Source: JAWWPY01 sp963822825 (GTDB lineage Bacteria; Actinomycetota; Actinomycetes; Streptosporangiales; Streptosporangiaceae). From it: a stretch of 64,000 nt of DNA. Where the stretch lies: NCBI GenBank assembly GCA_963822825.1, contig CAWGIW010000001.1:124001-188000 (forward strand). Reading direction: 5' to 3'. The notes under the pieces are model-generated. The model did not search any database, was not told the DNA's origin, and saw only the letters and a list, made by a program, of their open reading frames with translations. Shown one piece after another: positions 1 to 8,294 of this stretch. Position numbers and translations under genes: made by a program. Each line of letters begins with the position of its first letter. Within the stretch, counting starts at the first letter, position 1.

Positions 1-43
1 CCCAGTAGAAGACGTCATCCGCCAGATCAGCCAGCTAGGCTGA
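1..43 (+). CDS. ABC transporter ATP-binding protein, C-terminal end only
   Basis: Only the last 13 codons and the TGA are in the window. The tail reads PVEDVIRQISQLG and is almost the same as the end of the MacB-like ATPase at 28600-29347 (PVEDIIRHISQLG). That similarity is the only basis for the call. It matters because both tails are followed by the same 1.04-kb repeat, so the left edge of the window is a paralogue of the 28.6-kb locus. Confidence 0.6.
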   Translation, partial: PVEDVIRQISQLG

Positions 44-541
44 CCTGCCGGGGCGCGGTCTCGAGCGGGCCGAGCCGGGGTGGCCCGTATCTTCTCTTCC
101 ACCTGAACGAGGGTGCCGACCCAATGACCTCATGCGCAGAACCGGACAATCGGCGTGCGGACACGTGAGCTGCTACAAAATTGGGATGCCGCTCGTAATC
201 GGCGATCCGCGCGAGCCCCCGAGCGGCGGACTGGAAGAGCGGTCGCTCTCTGCGACTCCCACCTCCCTGACCTTATGGCCACCTGATGGGCGGGGCGAAA
301 GGCGCCATACTCACGAAGCTGTCGCTGCTTTGGAGAACATTTCGGTCTTGACCATGTTCATGATGGATGACGCTGCGTGTTCGTAACGAGTGACACGTCA
401 CAGGGGGCATGGCGGGCGTGGTCACGATGCTCGCTACGGGCCTCGCCGGCTCGGCGAGAGGATTGAGGCCGCCTTACGCACTGCCGCGGGCACCCTCCGA
501 CGACCCACCACAGCAATAGCCCGTGCGGGCGGCTGAAAATG

Positions 542-569
542 GATCACTCCCTGGTAGTAGGGAGTGATC
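542..569. promoter_or_regulatory. Perfect 11-bp inverted repeat (hairpin or operator)
   Basis: GATCACTCCCT and AGGGAGTGATC flank a 6-base spacer. The same structure is at 29844-29871 in the other repeat copy. No T-run follows, so an operator or a structured RNA is as likely as a terminator. No adjacent gene is recognised. Confidence 0.5.
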
Positions 570-1106
570 AACGTGGGGACTGGGCCGAGATCCGGCAGCT
601 GCACCGGGCAGGAGGCATGCCGATGCGGACGATTACCGGCAATCAGGAGCACGGCGACTGACGTCCTGCGCCGGTGGTGCCGCGGACTGCGAGACATGAC
701 GGCTGTCGGCTGAAGAAAATTCGCCAGCTCAAAGCTCGCCTGACTTTACGCATCGGGGACGCGGTGCGTCCGGGGCTCCCCCGGCCATCATCAACGGCAA
801 GATGAGCGTCCACCCCGGCTAACCTCGGCAATTACGCTCTTGTGGCAGGCCCGGTGACCTTGGGAGGCGATCGGCTCAGACGGCCGACAGGAACCGCTCC
901 AGGCAAGTCGCTCGGCCTCGGCCACGGCACAGGAGCCCATACGACAGCAAGACCCGCGAGACATCAACAGCTGCCAGCCACGACCGATCTCGCAGAACAC
1001 ATCAGACCTCTTCCCAATGAGGACAGAGTCTCCGGATGCTGCGAAACTGCCCCTCGATTTGCCCCTAAGAGTAAAAAGGTCTTCGGTTCTGCGTGCGAAA
1101 TAATCA

Positions 1107-1163
1107 CCTGACCTGCGGAGCCCCCTTACGGAATCGAACCGTAGACCTTCTCCTTACCATGGA
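1107..1163 (-). other. att: Attachment-site scar: 3' half of tRNA-Thr
   Basis: These 57 bases equal 38781-38837, that is the 3' flank, acceptor strand, T arm, variable region and anticodon 3' side of tRNA-Thr(GGT), stopping in the anticodon loop (CCATGGA on the plus strand). The D arm and 5' acceptor strand are absent, so this is no working tRNA. It is best explained as the far-end att site of an integrated element. Confidence 0.85.
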
Positions 1164-1300
1164 CCAACAGGCAGTGCCTGTAACCGCCGCATAGGCCCTG
1201 AACAGACCCGACACTGGCTGGCACTAGCAGAAGCTGGCTGAGGCCAGCCCCCACTAGCGCCATTTTGCCCCCTAAACTGCCCCCCGAAATGATCTCTATG
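1164..1300. repeat. Element arm next to att scar (related to 20779-20905)
   Basis: Immediately after the tRNA scar about 130 bases can be aligned with the sequence after the scar at 20733-20778, sharing blocks such as GACACTGGCTGG and TGCCCCCTAAA, at roughly 80 percent identity by eye. This suggests that the elements starting at 1164 and 20779 came from the same family of integrative element. Confidence 0.7.
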
Positions 1301-1560
1301 GGCCGACTGGGAGCCAGGCGCACCGAAGCCATCAGTAGATTCGATTTCCCTATAGCCAGCCGTTTGTTGATCGAAGTGCGGCGCGAGCCGTGCGCAATAT
1401 CATCGGCGCCGGCATGATTAGCGGTGACCTGGTGGTCGGCGCGCCCGGCGGCGCAGCGGCTGGCGCCGTGGCGGTCATCGGTCGAGGAGAGGCAACATGG
1501 GCCGGCGAGCCGCCGGACTACCTCAGCGCGATCCCAGGTAGGACGCCGGCATCCGCCGGC

Positions 1561-1872
1561 TCAAGCAGCGGCATGGTTGGGGCGGAAGGCGATGTCTAGC
1601 TCGGCGTCCATGGCCTCGGCCAGCCGGGCCAGCAGCGGCACGGTCGGAGTTGCTCCGCCCAGTTCCAGCCGGGACAGCTGCGGCTGGGTCATCCCGGCGC
1701 GGGCAGCCAGCTCAGCCTGGGTAAGGCCCAGCGCGATGCGCCGGTCGTGAACCATCTGACCCAGCAGCAGCGCAGCGCGCGCCTCGGCGTACGCAGCGTC
1801 GTGACGCTGCGCGCCGGTACGCGCCCAGCGGGCATGCCCGCCACCGTGGCTGGCGTCATCGCTGCCGCTCAT
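1561..1872 (-). CDS. XRE/HigA-like antitoxin
   Basis: This is a small helix-turn-helix protein of 103 residues. A Cro/C1-type HTH occupies about residues 40-90, with LGLTQAELAARAGMTQPQLS as the helix pair. Antitoxins of this type bind both their toxin and their own promoter. The ATG at 1872 overlaps the toxin stop (TGATG), so the two genes are translationally coupled, toxin first, which is the usual HigBA order. A start three codons upstream is possible but lies inside the toxin gene. The C-terminal part after the HTH (AELDIAFRP) is typical of HigA/XRE antitoxins. Confidence 0.8.
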   Translation of the reverse strand: MSGSDDASHGGGHARWARTGAQRHDAAYAEARAALLLGQMVHDRRIALGLTQAELAARAGMTQPQLSRLELGGATPTVPLLARLAEAMDAELDIAFRPNHAAA

Positions 1873-2258
1873 CAGTCCCACTTCCGCTCGTAGATCTCCC
1901 GGGCTGGGCCGTGACCGGGGTGCCCGGCCGCGTGCCCCTGTTCGCAGATCCGCTGGGCCGTTCGCGCCCGCTCCACTTCGCCCTGCTCGCGCTGGCGGGT
2001 CTTGGCGAACACGGTCAGCAGCACGATCCGCTGGCCCGGCGCCAGCCAGTAGCTGACCCGCACCTGACCACGGTGCAGGTGAAACCGCAGCTCGCGGACC
2101 TTGCCACCGAGATGGCGCGAATACGGCTCACCTAACATCTCGGCCCGCTCAGCGAGCAGGTCAGCCATCGCCTCAGCTTTCGCATACTGCTCCAGTGGGA
2201 GCGAGTCAAGCCAGGCCCGCACCTCCGGCTCCAGCTCGATCTCATACCGCCCTGGCAT
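1872..2258 (-). CDS. RelE/HigB-like toxin (Gp49 type)
   Basis: The protein has 128 residues, at the upper end for phage-derived Gp49-like/HigB toxins. The conserved core is visible at residues 40-85: a helix with LLAERAEMLGEPYSRHL, then KVRELRF, RVSYW and IVLLTVFAKT, the alternating beta strands of a RelE-fold ribosome-dependent mRNA interferase. The tail after about residue 100 is charged and longer than usual. It is cotranscribed with the antitoxin downstream. Upstream on the minus strand is a TA-rich stretch (GTATATACAC) directly before the start, a likely promoter and antitoxin-binding region. The activity is inferred from the family. Confidence 0.8.
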   Translation of the reverse strand: MPGRYEIELEPEVRAWLDSLPLEQYAKAEAMADLLAERAEMLGEPYSRHLGGKVRELRFHLHRGQVRVSYWLAPGQRIVLLTVFAKTRQREQGEVERARTAQRICEQGHAAGHPGHGPAREIYERKWD

Positions 2259-2733
2259 ACCACCCAGTGTATATACCTAGGCCGGGATGCGCACGACCCG
2301 TCTGCCGGGACGGCGAAATCAGGATCTGGACAGATCACCGCGCACCCCCTGCCGGGTACGAGTAAATCGTGCATACCGCCGATCTGGTTATGCGGGCGGC
2401 TCTAGGGGGACTGGCGTACCTGCTGCTGGTGCGGGGGAATTGCTGTGCCCCGGCCGGTGCAATGCTGCGTGGATCCCGGCCACCACTGGGAGAGGCAAGA
2501 ACCTTTCCGGCGAGCTGTGACCACAAGGCGAGCCGGCCGGACGCGACAACGTCTGGCCTTCCGCTCAACGATCTTGCCCCGGTTTGCCCCCAACGGCAGT
2601 GGGCGCCGGATGCCGACCGTTCACGAATGAGGGCAAAGGAGCCGGTCAGAGAGGCTATGGGCGAGACCTTTCCGTCCGACTGGAACTGTCCAGCATCTGT
2701 CAGGCAACGGCACATCGGCTCTGACCTGGAGCT
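2259..2733. other. Intergenic, no gene seen
   Basis: Apart from the TA-rich promoter-like bases next to the toxin start I see no coding or RNA feature here. Open frames exist in several registers but none has family features. Confidence 0.5.
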
Positions 2734-2940
2734 TTGCTTACGAGGCTGGAAGCAAAATCATCTGCCTACGAGTTCAAGAACATTGATGAAACGTATGGAA
2801 GCACGAACTTGCGGAAAGATGTAGCTCAATTTAGTAACGCTGATGGCGGGGGTTTACTCGTTGTAGGTATGCACACCAGGCGCCGAGCAGGCGTGGATAC
2901 AATCGACAAGCTAGTAAGGCAGCCGCATTTCGCTAGCTGA
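2734..2940 (+). pseudogene. AlbA_2 (Schlafen-type) domain gene fragment, cut by IS
   Basis: The 68-residue frame has the start of an AlbA_2 DNA-binding/ATP-binding domain: SSAYEFKNI, then LRKDVAQFSNADGGGLLVVG. This is the diagnostic E-F-K followed by AxxNxxGGxLxxG pattern. The frame ends a few residues into the IS701-like element that begins near 2935, so the rest of the gene was lost or displaced. Full-length AlbA_2 proteins usually exceed 200 residues and are often regulators or defence proteins. Confidence 0.65.
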
Positions 2941-4366
2941 CCAGGGAAGGTTCCGCGTCGCGGGCGAGTCTGGCGCGTTTGTGGAACCAGCGTGAGCGGG
3001 CTTGGTGGCGGCGGGTCCATGCGTCCCAGTGGATGACAAGCCACCGGGGGAGGGGCGGGGTGGTGAGGGCGGCGAGCAGGCGCTTGATCTCCGGGATGGT
3101 CAGCGGGATCATGCCGGGCTCGGCGGGCGGCGGCTGGCCGGGCTGGGCTGGGGGCGGGGCCTGGGTGTCGGTGCGGTCGCGCAGGAGTGCGGCGGTGATA
3201 GCGCAGATGGCGAGGGTGGCCATTACCAGCACGGCGTGGCGGGCGATCGCGGTGTAGAGCCGGGCTTGGCACTGGTCGAGGCCGAAGCAGTCCTTGCTGA
3301 ACGCGAAATCTTCTTCTACTGGCCATCGCAGCCCGGCGGCGCGGGTCAGCCGGGCCTTGGTCAGCAGCTGCCCGCTGGGCACCCAGCAGTAGTGAAAGGC
3401 CAGGTCCCCGGTCCTTAGGTGGCGGCGGACCAGCAGCTGGTGCCGCGCCGACGCGGTGGCGATCCAGGCCCAGGCATACCACCGCTGGCCCTTGGAGCCG
3501 CTGCCTGCGGAGCGGACCTCCCAGCGCCGCTTGTGCTTCAGCAGCGCTGTGACCGCTTTCGCGCAGGTCATTGTCGTGCCTGCGGCCAGGGTGAGGGGGA
3601 AGTTGGACGGCACCCGCAGCACGTATGCCTGGCCGCTGGCCTCGAAGTGCTCGCGCAGCTGGGTGCAGCTGCCGTATACCTCGTCCCCGCAGTAGAAGTC
3701 GGGCCGGATCCCGTCGGCGGCGGCGTCCGCGCTGAGGTCGATGGCCAGCTGGCCCTTGGTGCGGAACTGAAGATCCAGCGGCAGCCCCATGAGCAGGGAC
3801 TTGGCCGGGTCGGCGATGTGCTCAGCCGGGATCCACTGCCGGGCGCCGATCAGCGCGTGCCCCACCCTGTCCCGCACGTATGACAGGTGCACCGTGGTGA
3901 TCCCGTTCGCCACCTTTCCCACGCACCCCAGGTAGTGGCGTTTCACTCCCGCGGTTGCCCCGCCGGCCTTTTCCTGACCGGTCTCATCGATCGCGCCGAT
4001 CACCATCCCGCCCCGCCGCCCGCGCCGGGCCGCCTCCTCCAGCCCAGCCACCACGAACCGGCGCACCACGCTCATCGCGGCGAAGGTGTCCCAGCTCGCG
4101 TGATTCAGCAGCCGCTGGGTCCGGTCCGGCGTCCGGTCCCCGCCGCGCCGGGCGATGCTCCACCCGTTCACCCGCGGCAACTCGCTGACCAGCGCCGACA
4201 CGTACTTGCCCGCCTGCAGCCACGGCTGTGTCCGGGCAAAGCACGGCCGCAGCAGCCCCAGCAGCTCATCCCGTTTCCGCAGCGCCAGCCCGGCGCCTAT
4301 CCTGACGGCTGCGGCCGCCTCTGATTTTGTACTCGTCACACAGGCATGATCACGAGGCGGCTGCAC
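2933..4366 (-). CDS. IS701-family DDE transposase
   Basis: The 477-residue protein is full length for IS701-type transposases. Landmarks are IGAIDETGQEK near residue 125 (first catalytic Asp region), FYCGDEVYG near 230 (second Asp, then E) and the C-terminal block WPVEEDFAFSKDCFGLDQ with the catalytic Glu. The C-terminal 90 residues are Pro/Arg-rich. It interrupts the AlbA_2 gene at its left end. I could not define terminal inverted repeats with confidence. No frame breaks are seen, so it may be active. Confidence 0.85.
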   Translation of the reverse strand: MQPPRDHACVTSTKSEAAAAVRIGAGLALRKRDELLGLLRPCFARTQPWLQAGKYVSALVSELPRVNGWSIARRGGDRTPDRTQRLLNHASWDTFAAMSVVRRFVVAGLEEAARRGRRGGMVIGAIDETGQEKAGGATAGVKRHYLGCVGKVANGITTVHLSYVRDRVGHALIGARQWIPAEHIADPAKSLLMGLPLDLQFRTKGQLAIDLSADAAADGIRPDFYCGDEVYGSCTQLREHFEASGQAYVLRVPSNFPLTLAAGTTMTCAKAVTALLKHKRRWEVRSAGSGSKGQRWYAWAWIATASARHQLLVRRHLRTGDLAFHYCWVPSGQLLTKARLTRAAGLRWPVEEDFAFSKDCFGLDQCQARLYTAIARHAVLVMATLAICAITAALLRDRTDTQAPPPAQPGQPPPAEPGMIPLTIPEIKRLLAALTTPPLPRWLVIHWDAWTRRHQARSRWFHKRARLARDAEPSLVS

Positions 4367-4502
4367 TCACACAGGCTCTTTCTCGCCCATCCGGCGGCTT
4401 GTTTCAGCTCTCACGGTCAGGTCCTTCCGCAACACCGGCTTTGCGCTCGCGGAAAGGCGCCCGGTTGACTGCGGTATCCGGTGGCGTGGGCTGCTCACTG
4501 TC

Positions 4503-4740
4503 ATGGCGGCCCATCCTGGGGCGACGCACTTTCTTGAGGTCCGCGGCGATGTGGTGGCCAAGCGGTTCGGTTCTCATGCGCGCGGCGAGCCGTGGCGGGA
4601 ATGGCGGGCGCTCCGCATGCTGGCCAGGTATGCCCCGGGCCTGGCGCCCGCCCCGGTGCACGCCGCCCTGGACGCCGGGCCTCCGTGGTGGTGATGTCAG
4701 GCCTGCCAGGCAACGCGATGGGAACGCAGCCAGGTTCGCA
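4503..4740 (+). pseudogene. Aminoglycoside phosphotransferase-like kinase fragment
   Basis: The first 63 codons encode the N-terminal lobe of an APH/choline-kinase-like protein: VVAKRF, then EPWREWRALRML and APGLAPAPV, followed by a stop after PPWW. The next strand appears in another frame (VVMSGLPGN). The catalytic HGDxxxxN lobe is missing. The remnant lies directly upstream of the YtrA-type operon and probably marks a recombination junction. Confidence 0.55.
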
Positions 4741-4856
4741 GCGTCGTTGCCGCCGGCGGCTGGCGGGCCCCGCGTGGAGTGCCCGCCGGATTCTGCGGAT
4801 GGCGGTACGGCGGGCGTGGTTGACGCCGGCGGCCACTCTGCCCTACGGTTTACTAG

Positions 4857-5273
4857 GTGACTAGAGAAGCATTGAAGCAGTCCATAAGCTTCCAGCTGAA
4901 CCCGGACTCGGGGGTGCCTGCCTACCTGCAGCTGGTCCAGCAGGTCAAGCAGGCCCTGCGGATGGGGATCCTGGACATCGGCGACAAGCTGCCGACGGTC
5001 AAGGAGGTGGTGGCCGAGGTGGCCGTCAACCCCAACACCGTGATGAAGGCCTACTGGCAGCTCGAACACGAGGGCCTGGTCGAAGGCCGCCAGGGCGTGG
5101 GCACGTTCGCCGTGCGCCGTCCCGCGGGCCCGCCGCCAGCCATGCAGCTGCGGCTGGCCCGCAGCCTGGAGGCCTGGGTGCAGACAGCGCGCGATGCGGG
5201 GCTCGACGATGAAGGCATCGAATCCATGCTGCGCGCGACGCTGTCCGGCGCGCGGGCGGAGAACATCGCATGA
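4857..5273 (+). CDS. GntR-family regulator, YtrA type
   Basis: The 138-residue protein has a winged HTH (about residues 15-80: PAYLQLVQQVKQALRMGIL, then KLPTVKEVVAEVAVNPNTV and GVGTFAV) and only a short C-terminal helical tail. This is the YtrA subclass that represses its own ABC transporter operon. The GTG start lies in CTAGGTGACTAG, a small palindrome near the transcript start, plausible as an autoregulatory operator or a leaderless start. Its stop overlaps the start of the ATPase gene (ATGA), so the three genes to 7125 form one operon. Confidence 0.85.
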   Translation: MTREALKQSISFQLNPDSGVPAYLQLVQQVKQALRMGILDIGDKLPTVKEVVAEVAVNPNTVMKAYWQLEHEGLVEGRQGVGTFAVRRPAGPPPAMQLRLARSLEAWVQTARDAGLDDEGIESMLRATLSGARAENIA

Positions 5274-6178
5274 GCGCGCAGAACGCGCCGGCTATCCAGA
5301 CGGCCGGGCTGGGCAAGCGCTTCGGCCCGGTGTGGGCGCTGCGGGACTGCTCGGTGTCGGTGCCGCGCGGTCGTATCAGTGCGCTGGTCGGGCCTAACGG
5401 AGCGGGGAAGACCACGCTGCTGAAGATCCTCGCGGGCCTGAGCGTCCCGAGCACGGGTGAGGCATCGGTACTGGGGCGGGCGCCCGGGCAGAGCGGGGAG
5501 TTCCTGGACAGCATCGGTTACCTGGCCCAGGAGGTGCCCCTCTACAAGCGGCTGAGCGCAGACGATCACCTCAGGCTCGGCGCGCACCTCAACCGCCACT
5601 GGGATGCGACCGCAGCCAGGGCGCGGCTGGCCGCGCTGCGGATTCCTGCTGACCGGCCCGTGGCCACGCTCTCGGGTGGCCAGCGGGCCCAGGTAGGGCT
5701 GAGCCTGGCCCTGGCCAAGCAGCCCCAGGTCCTGCTGCTCGACGAACCCGTGGCCGCCCTGGACCCGCTGGCGCGCCGGGAGTTCCTGGCCTCGCTGACC
5801 GAGGCGGCCGCCGACGGGGACCTGTCTGTCATCGTGTCGTCCCACCTGCTGCACGACCTGGAGCGTGTCTGTGATCACCTGATCTTGCTGGCCGCGTCGC
5901 GGACGCAGCTGTGCGGCGGCATCGATGACGTGCTCGCCGCGCACCGGGTGCTGGTGGGCCCGCACCGGGATGCCGCTGAGGCCAGGCGGGGCCTGACGGT
6001 CATCAAGTCAACGCAGACCACCCGGCAGACGCGTCTTCTCGCCCGCCTCGACGGCCCGGTCCTGGACCCGTCCTGGACGGTCACTGAGGTGGGGCTGGAA
6101 GACATCGTCCTTGCCTACATGGGAGAAGCTAACACGCTGGCCGCCAGCACGCTGACCGCGATCGGGCCAGCCCGGTGA
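5270..6178 (+). CDS. ABC transporter ATP-binding protein (YtrB-like)
   Basis: The 302-residue nucleotide-binding subunit is complete. Walker A GPNGAGKTT is at 41-49, signature LSGGQ at 135-139 and Walker B VLLLDEP near 155-161, followed by ALDP and a switch His in VSSHLLHDLE. The C-terminal 90 residues resemble the extension in Bcr/Ytr-type drug or antibiotic export ATPases. It overlaps the upstream regulator and downstream permease by 4 bases each, so subunits are made in fixed ratio. The substrate is unknown; YtrA-controlled systems often respond to cell-wall antibiotics. Confidence 0.9.
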   Translation: MSAQNAPAIQTAGLGKRFGPVWALRDCSVSVPRGRISALVGPNGAGKTTLLKILAGLSVPSTGEASVLGRAPGQSGEFLDSIGYLAQEVPLYKRLSADDHLRLGAHLNRHWDATAARARLAALRIPADRPVATLSGGQRAQVGLSLALAKQPQVLLLDEPVAALDPLARREFLASLTEAAADGDLSVIVSSHLLHDLERVCDHLILLAASRTQLCGGIDDVLAAHRVLVGPHRDAAEARRGLTVIKSTQTTRQTRLLARLDGPVLDPSWTVTEVGLEDIVLAYMGEANTLAASTLTAIGPAR

Positions 6179-7125
6179 ACGCCCTGGTCTGGCGGCTGCA
6201 CCGTCATCAGGCTTATACCGCCGGCGCAGCCCTCGCCGCGCTGGGCGCGCTGCTGCTGATCACCGGGATCATCATAACCCGCGGCTATCACACCTTCCTG
6301 GCCAGCTGCGCGGCGGCGCGCAGCTGCGGACACGCCAGCCAAGTGTTCGCCGGTGACAGCGCCATCACCAGCCTGGTCAATGCCACTATGGCGGTCCCGC
6401 TGCTGTTCGGATTGTTCTGGGGCGCGCCGCTGCTGGCCAGAGAGTTCGAAGATGGCACGCACAACCTGGCCTGGACCCAGGGCGTCACCCGCATCCGCTG
6501 GCTCAACCACACCGTCGGGTGGCCGCTGGCCGCCGCCGCCGGGTGGGGCGCAGCGATGGCCGCACTGGTCAGCTGGTGGCGCGGCCCCCAGAACACGGTC
6601 GGCGCCCCCGTCCGGCTCGCGACCTTCACCTTCGACATCCAGGGAATCGTGCCAGTGGCCTACGCGGTCTTCGCGGTCGCCCTGGGCATCGCCGCCGGGG
6701 CACTGCTGCGGCGGGCGCTGCCCGCCATGGCCGCGACGTTCACGGTCTTCACCGGCCTGCGCTTCCTCATCGCCGAATACGCCCGCCCGCACTACCTGGC
6801 CCCGGTTTCCCGGTCATATCCGCCGTTCAGCGACGACAACGCCGCACCGCATGGTTCCCTGGTCCTGTCGAACGCGACCCTCGGACCAGACGGCCACAAC
6901 TACACCGCCGGGCTGGGCATCCAGCAGGTTCCCCCGGCCTGCCGCGGGAACGCCGCCAGCCAGCTGAATTCCTGCCTGGCGTCCCACGGATTTCACACAC
7001 AGATCCTCTACCAGCCCGCGAGCAGGTTCTGGACCTTCCAGGCCATCGAGGCAGGCATCTTCATCGTGCTAGCCGCCGCCCTCGTCGCGGTGGCCTACCG
7101 CACGGTCTTGGCCCGGGACGCGTGA
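6175..7125 (+). CDS. ABC transporter permease
   Basis: The 316-residue integral membrane protein is the partner of the preceding ATPase. Hydrophobic segments are visible near residues 15-40, 65-85, 110-135, 150-180, 185-205 and 290-310, giving about six helices. A large extracytoplasmic loop of about 85 residues lies before the last helix. It starts with GTG inside the ATPase stop (GTGA). The motif EFEDGTHNLAWTQ after the second helix is typical of ABC-2 permeases encoded with GntR-YtrA regulators. No terminator is evident after it. Confidence 0.8.
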   Translation: MNALVWRLHRHQAYTAGAALAALGALLLITGIIITRGYHTFLASCAAARSCGHASQVFAGDSAITSLVNATMAVPLLFGLFWGAPLLAREFEDGTHNLAWTQGVTRIRWLNHTVGWPLAAAAGWGAAMAALVSWWRGPQNTVGAPVRLATFTFDIQGIVPVAYAVFAVALGIAAGALLRRALPAMAATFTVFTGLRFLIAEYARPHYLAPVSRSYPPFSDDNAAPHGSLVLSNATLGPDGHNYTAGLGIQQVPPACRGNAASQLNSCLASHGFHTQILYQPASRFWTFQAIEAGIFIVLAAALVAVAYRTVLARDA

Positions 7126-7544
7126 ACAGCCAGGACACGCTCCTGGCGCCCGCCTTCACGCGTACTTGGCCTGCCGTGCCAGATGGCTCTTGGCGCATGA
7201 CAACCATCGCTGGGCGCCACACCACCGACAGGACGCAAACGCCAGATAGGCCCACATCTCTGAGCAAGCGCCGTCTCTGAAGACCCACACTTCGCCCAGC
7301 TCACAGTGCCAAGTGCGGCTGCCCTACTAGGCCCTGTGCCTACCAGTGATCGCCTACAGGTATACAGGGACGTGCTCGCGCAGACATCCTCTAATAAGCG
7401 AATTGCTCATCGAGTCAATACCTTGGGGGGAAAGGCAGTATTGTCTATATCTTTGTCCTGCCGCGGAAGGCCAAGAACCAACTCTATCTTGTAGCTGGCG
7501 AAGTGATGCAGGGCCGTTACGTGCGATCAGGAAACACCAGCACC
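7126..7544. other. Intergenic between convergent genes, nothing recognised
   Basis: The 420 bases lie between the ABC permease and the convergent membrane protein gene. The short open frames have no recognisable features and no strong hairpin was found. Confidence 0.5.
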
Positions 7545-8294
7545 TCATACGAGGGTCGCAACTACCGTGACGACCGTCAGGGCCAGCGCCACTGCGAGCA
7601 GGCGCACTGACCAACGCACGAAGCCGTATTTGCGGCTGACTAACGCGCTGATTTGCCAGATCTGGTCGATCCAGACGTCTAGCAACCGAATACCGGACTC
7701 GCTCAGCAGGCGATGCAGTTGAATGGGCGACTCGAGTGCCGCTACGTCGCCGAAATAGCCTATCTCGCTCAGCCTCTGGCCACTACGCGACCGGCGGCGT
7801 GGATAAATGGCCGCCGCCAGACAAACAATTGCAATCAGCACCGTGGCCGCTGCTGCCCAGAAGGGCACGGTTATGTACCAAGGCCGATGGCCAGAGATTA
7901 GCTTCCCTCCGCCCGCCGCTACGATCCCGCCGACACCGGCGAGAATACCTGCCAGCAGGATCGCGGCCTTGTTTTCCGCCTGCGTGGTCTCAGCGCGGGT
8001 ACGGTCGAGAAGATCCTTCGCCAGCCGTTCGGTCTCCGCGGAGTTGCCCATCAACCGTCCGATTCCCGCTGAGCTGTCCGCAACCTGTTGGGGAAGCACA
8101 CTGCAGGCAGCAGGAACAGAAACGTCTCCGGAGAGCGATGGGATCGGGGGTGTCTGGCCGCCCCTCGAACTCTGCGCGCGGGTCGTGCGTCCTCCGGGGT
8201 GGCTGGGCGGGGCCGGGACGGGCAGCCCGGACGAACCGCCCGGCCCGCCGCGGTCCGCTTCAGGCTGGCCGCTGCTGTCGTGTCCACTCGCCAT
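7545..8294 (-). CDS. PycTM-like (DUF5706) membrane effector
   Basis: The 249-residue protein has a disordered Pro/Gly-rich N-terminus of about 75 residues, then ETERLAKDLLDRTRAETTQA running into two transmembrane helices (AILLAGILAGVGGI and ITVPFWAAAATVLIAI). A cytosolic segment containing YFGDVA follows, then a third C-terminal helix. An amphipathic helix bearing an acidic residue before TM1, plus the later GYFGD segment, matches the PycTM/DUF5706 effectors of Pycsar anti-phage systems, which permeabilise the membrane when they bind a cyclic pyrimidine. I chose the ATG at 8294 because GGAGG lies 8 bases before it. The gene is divergent from the Crp and cyclase genes 0.6 and 1.5 kb away. The role is inferred. 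Confidence 0.6.
   Translation of the reverse strand: MASGHDSSGQPEADRGGPGGSSGLPVPAPPSHPGGRTTRAQSSRGGQTPPIPSLSGDVSVPAACSVLPQQVADSSAGIGRLMGNSAETERLAKDLLDRTRAETTQAENKAAILLAGILAGVGGIVAAGGGKLISGHRPWYITVPFWAAAATVLIAIVCLAAAIYPRRRSRSGQRLSEIGYFGDVAALESPIQLHRLLSESGIRLLDVWIDQIWQISALVSRKYGFVRWSVRLLAVALALTVVTVVATLV

Larger units (their letters stand above)
125..1163. repeat. 1.04-kb direct repeat, copy A (partner 29427-30464)
   Basis: The two copies match base for base except for one G indel in a G run near 771-776 and a G/A change near 846. Identity starts abruptly after the ATPase stop codon and ends at the anticodon-loop sequence of the tRNA-Thr scar (1163 and 30464). The 80 bases before the repeat are related but clearly diverged, so the inner part was homogenised recently or copied together with the att site. 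I see no convincing gene inside; the open frames lack family features. The end near 1040-1110 could be the decayed tail of an integrase, as expected beside an att site, but this is weak. Confidence 0.9.

Noticed and set aside
132..1111. Several open frames of 60-90 codons within the 1.04-kb repeat as genes
   Set aside because: They overlap each other on both strands, lack family features and ribosome-binding sites. They are identical in both copies only because the DNA is, so conservation is no argument.
1107..1163. A second tRNA-Thr gene at the scar
   Set aside because: Only the 3' half is present; no D arm or 5' acceptor strand follows.
4404..5069. Long minus-strand frame of 221 codons
   Set aside because: It is antisense to the well-supported GntR gene and to the kinase remnant and reads as an Arg/Pro-rich shadow.
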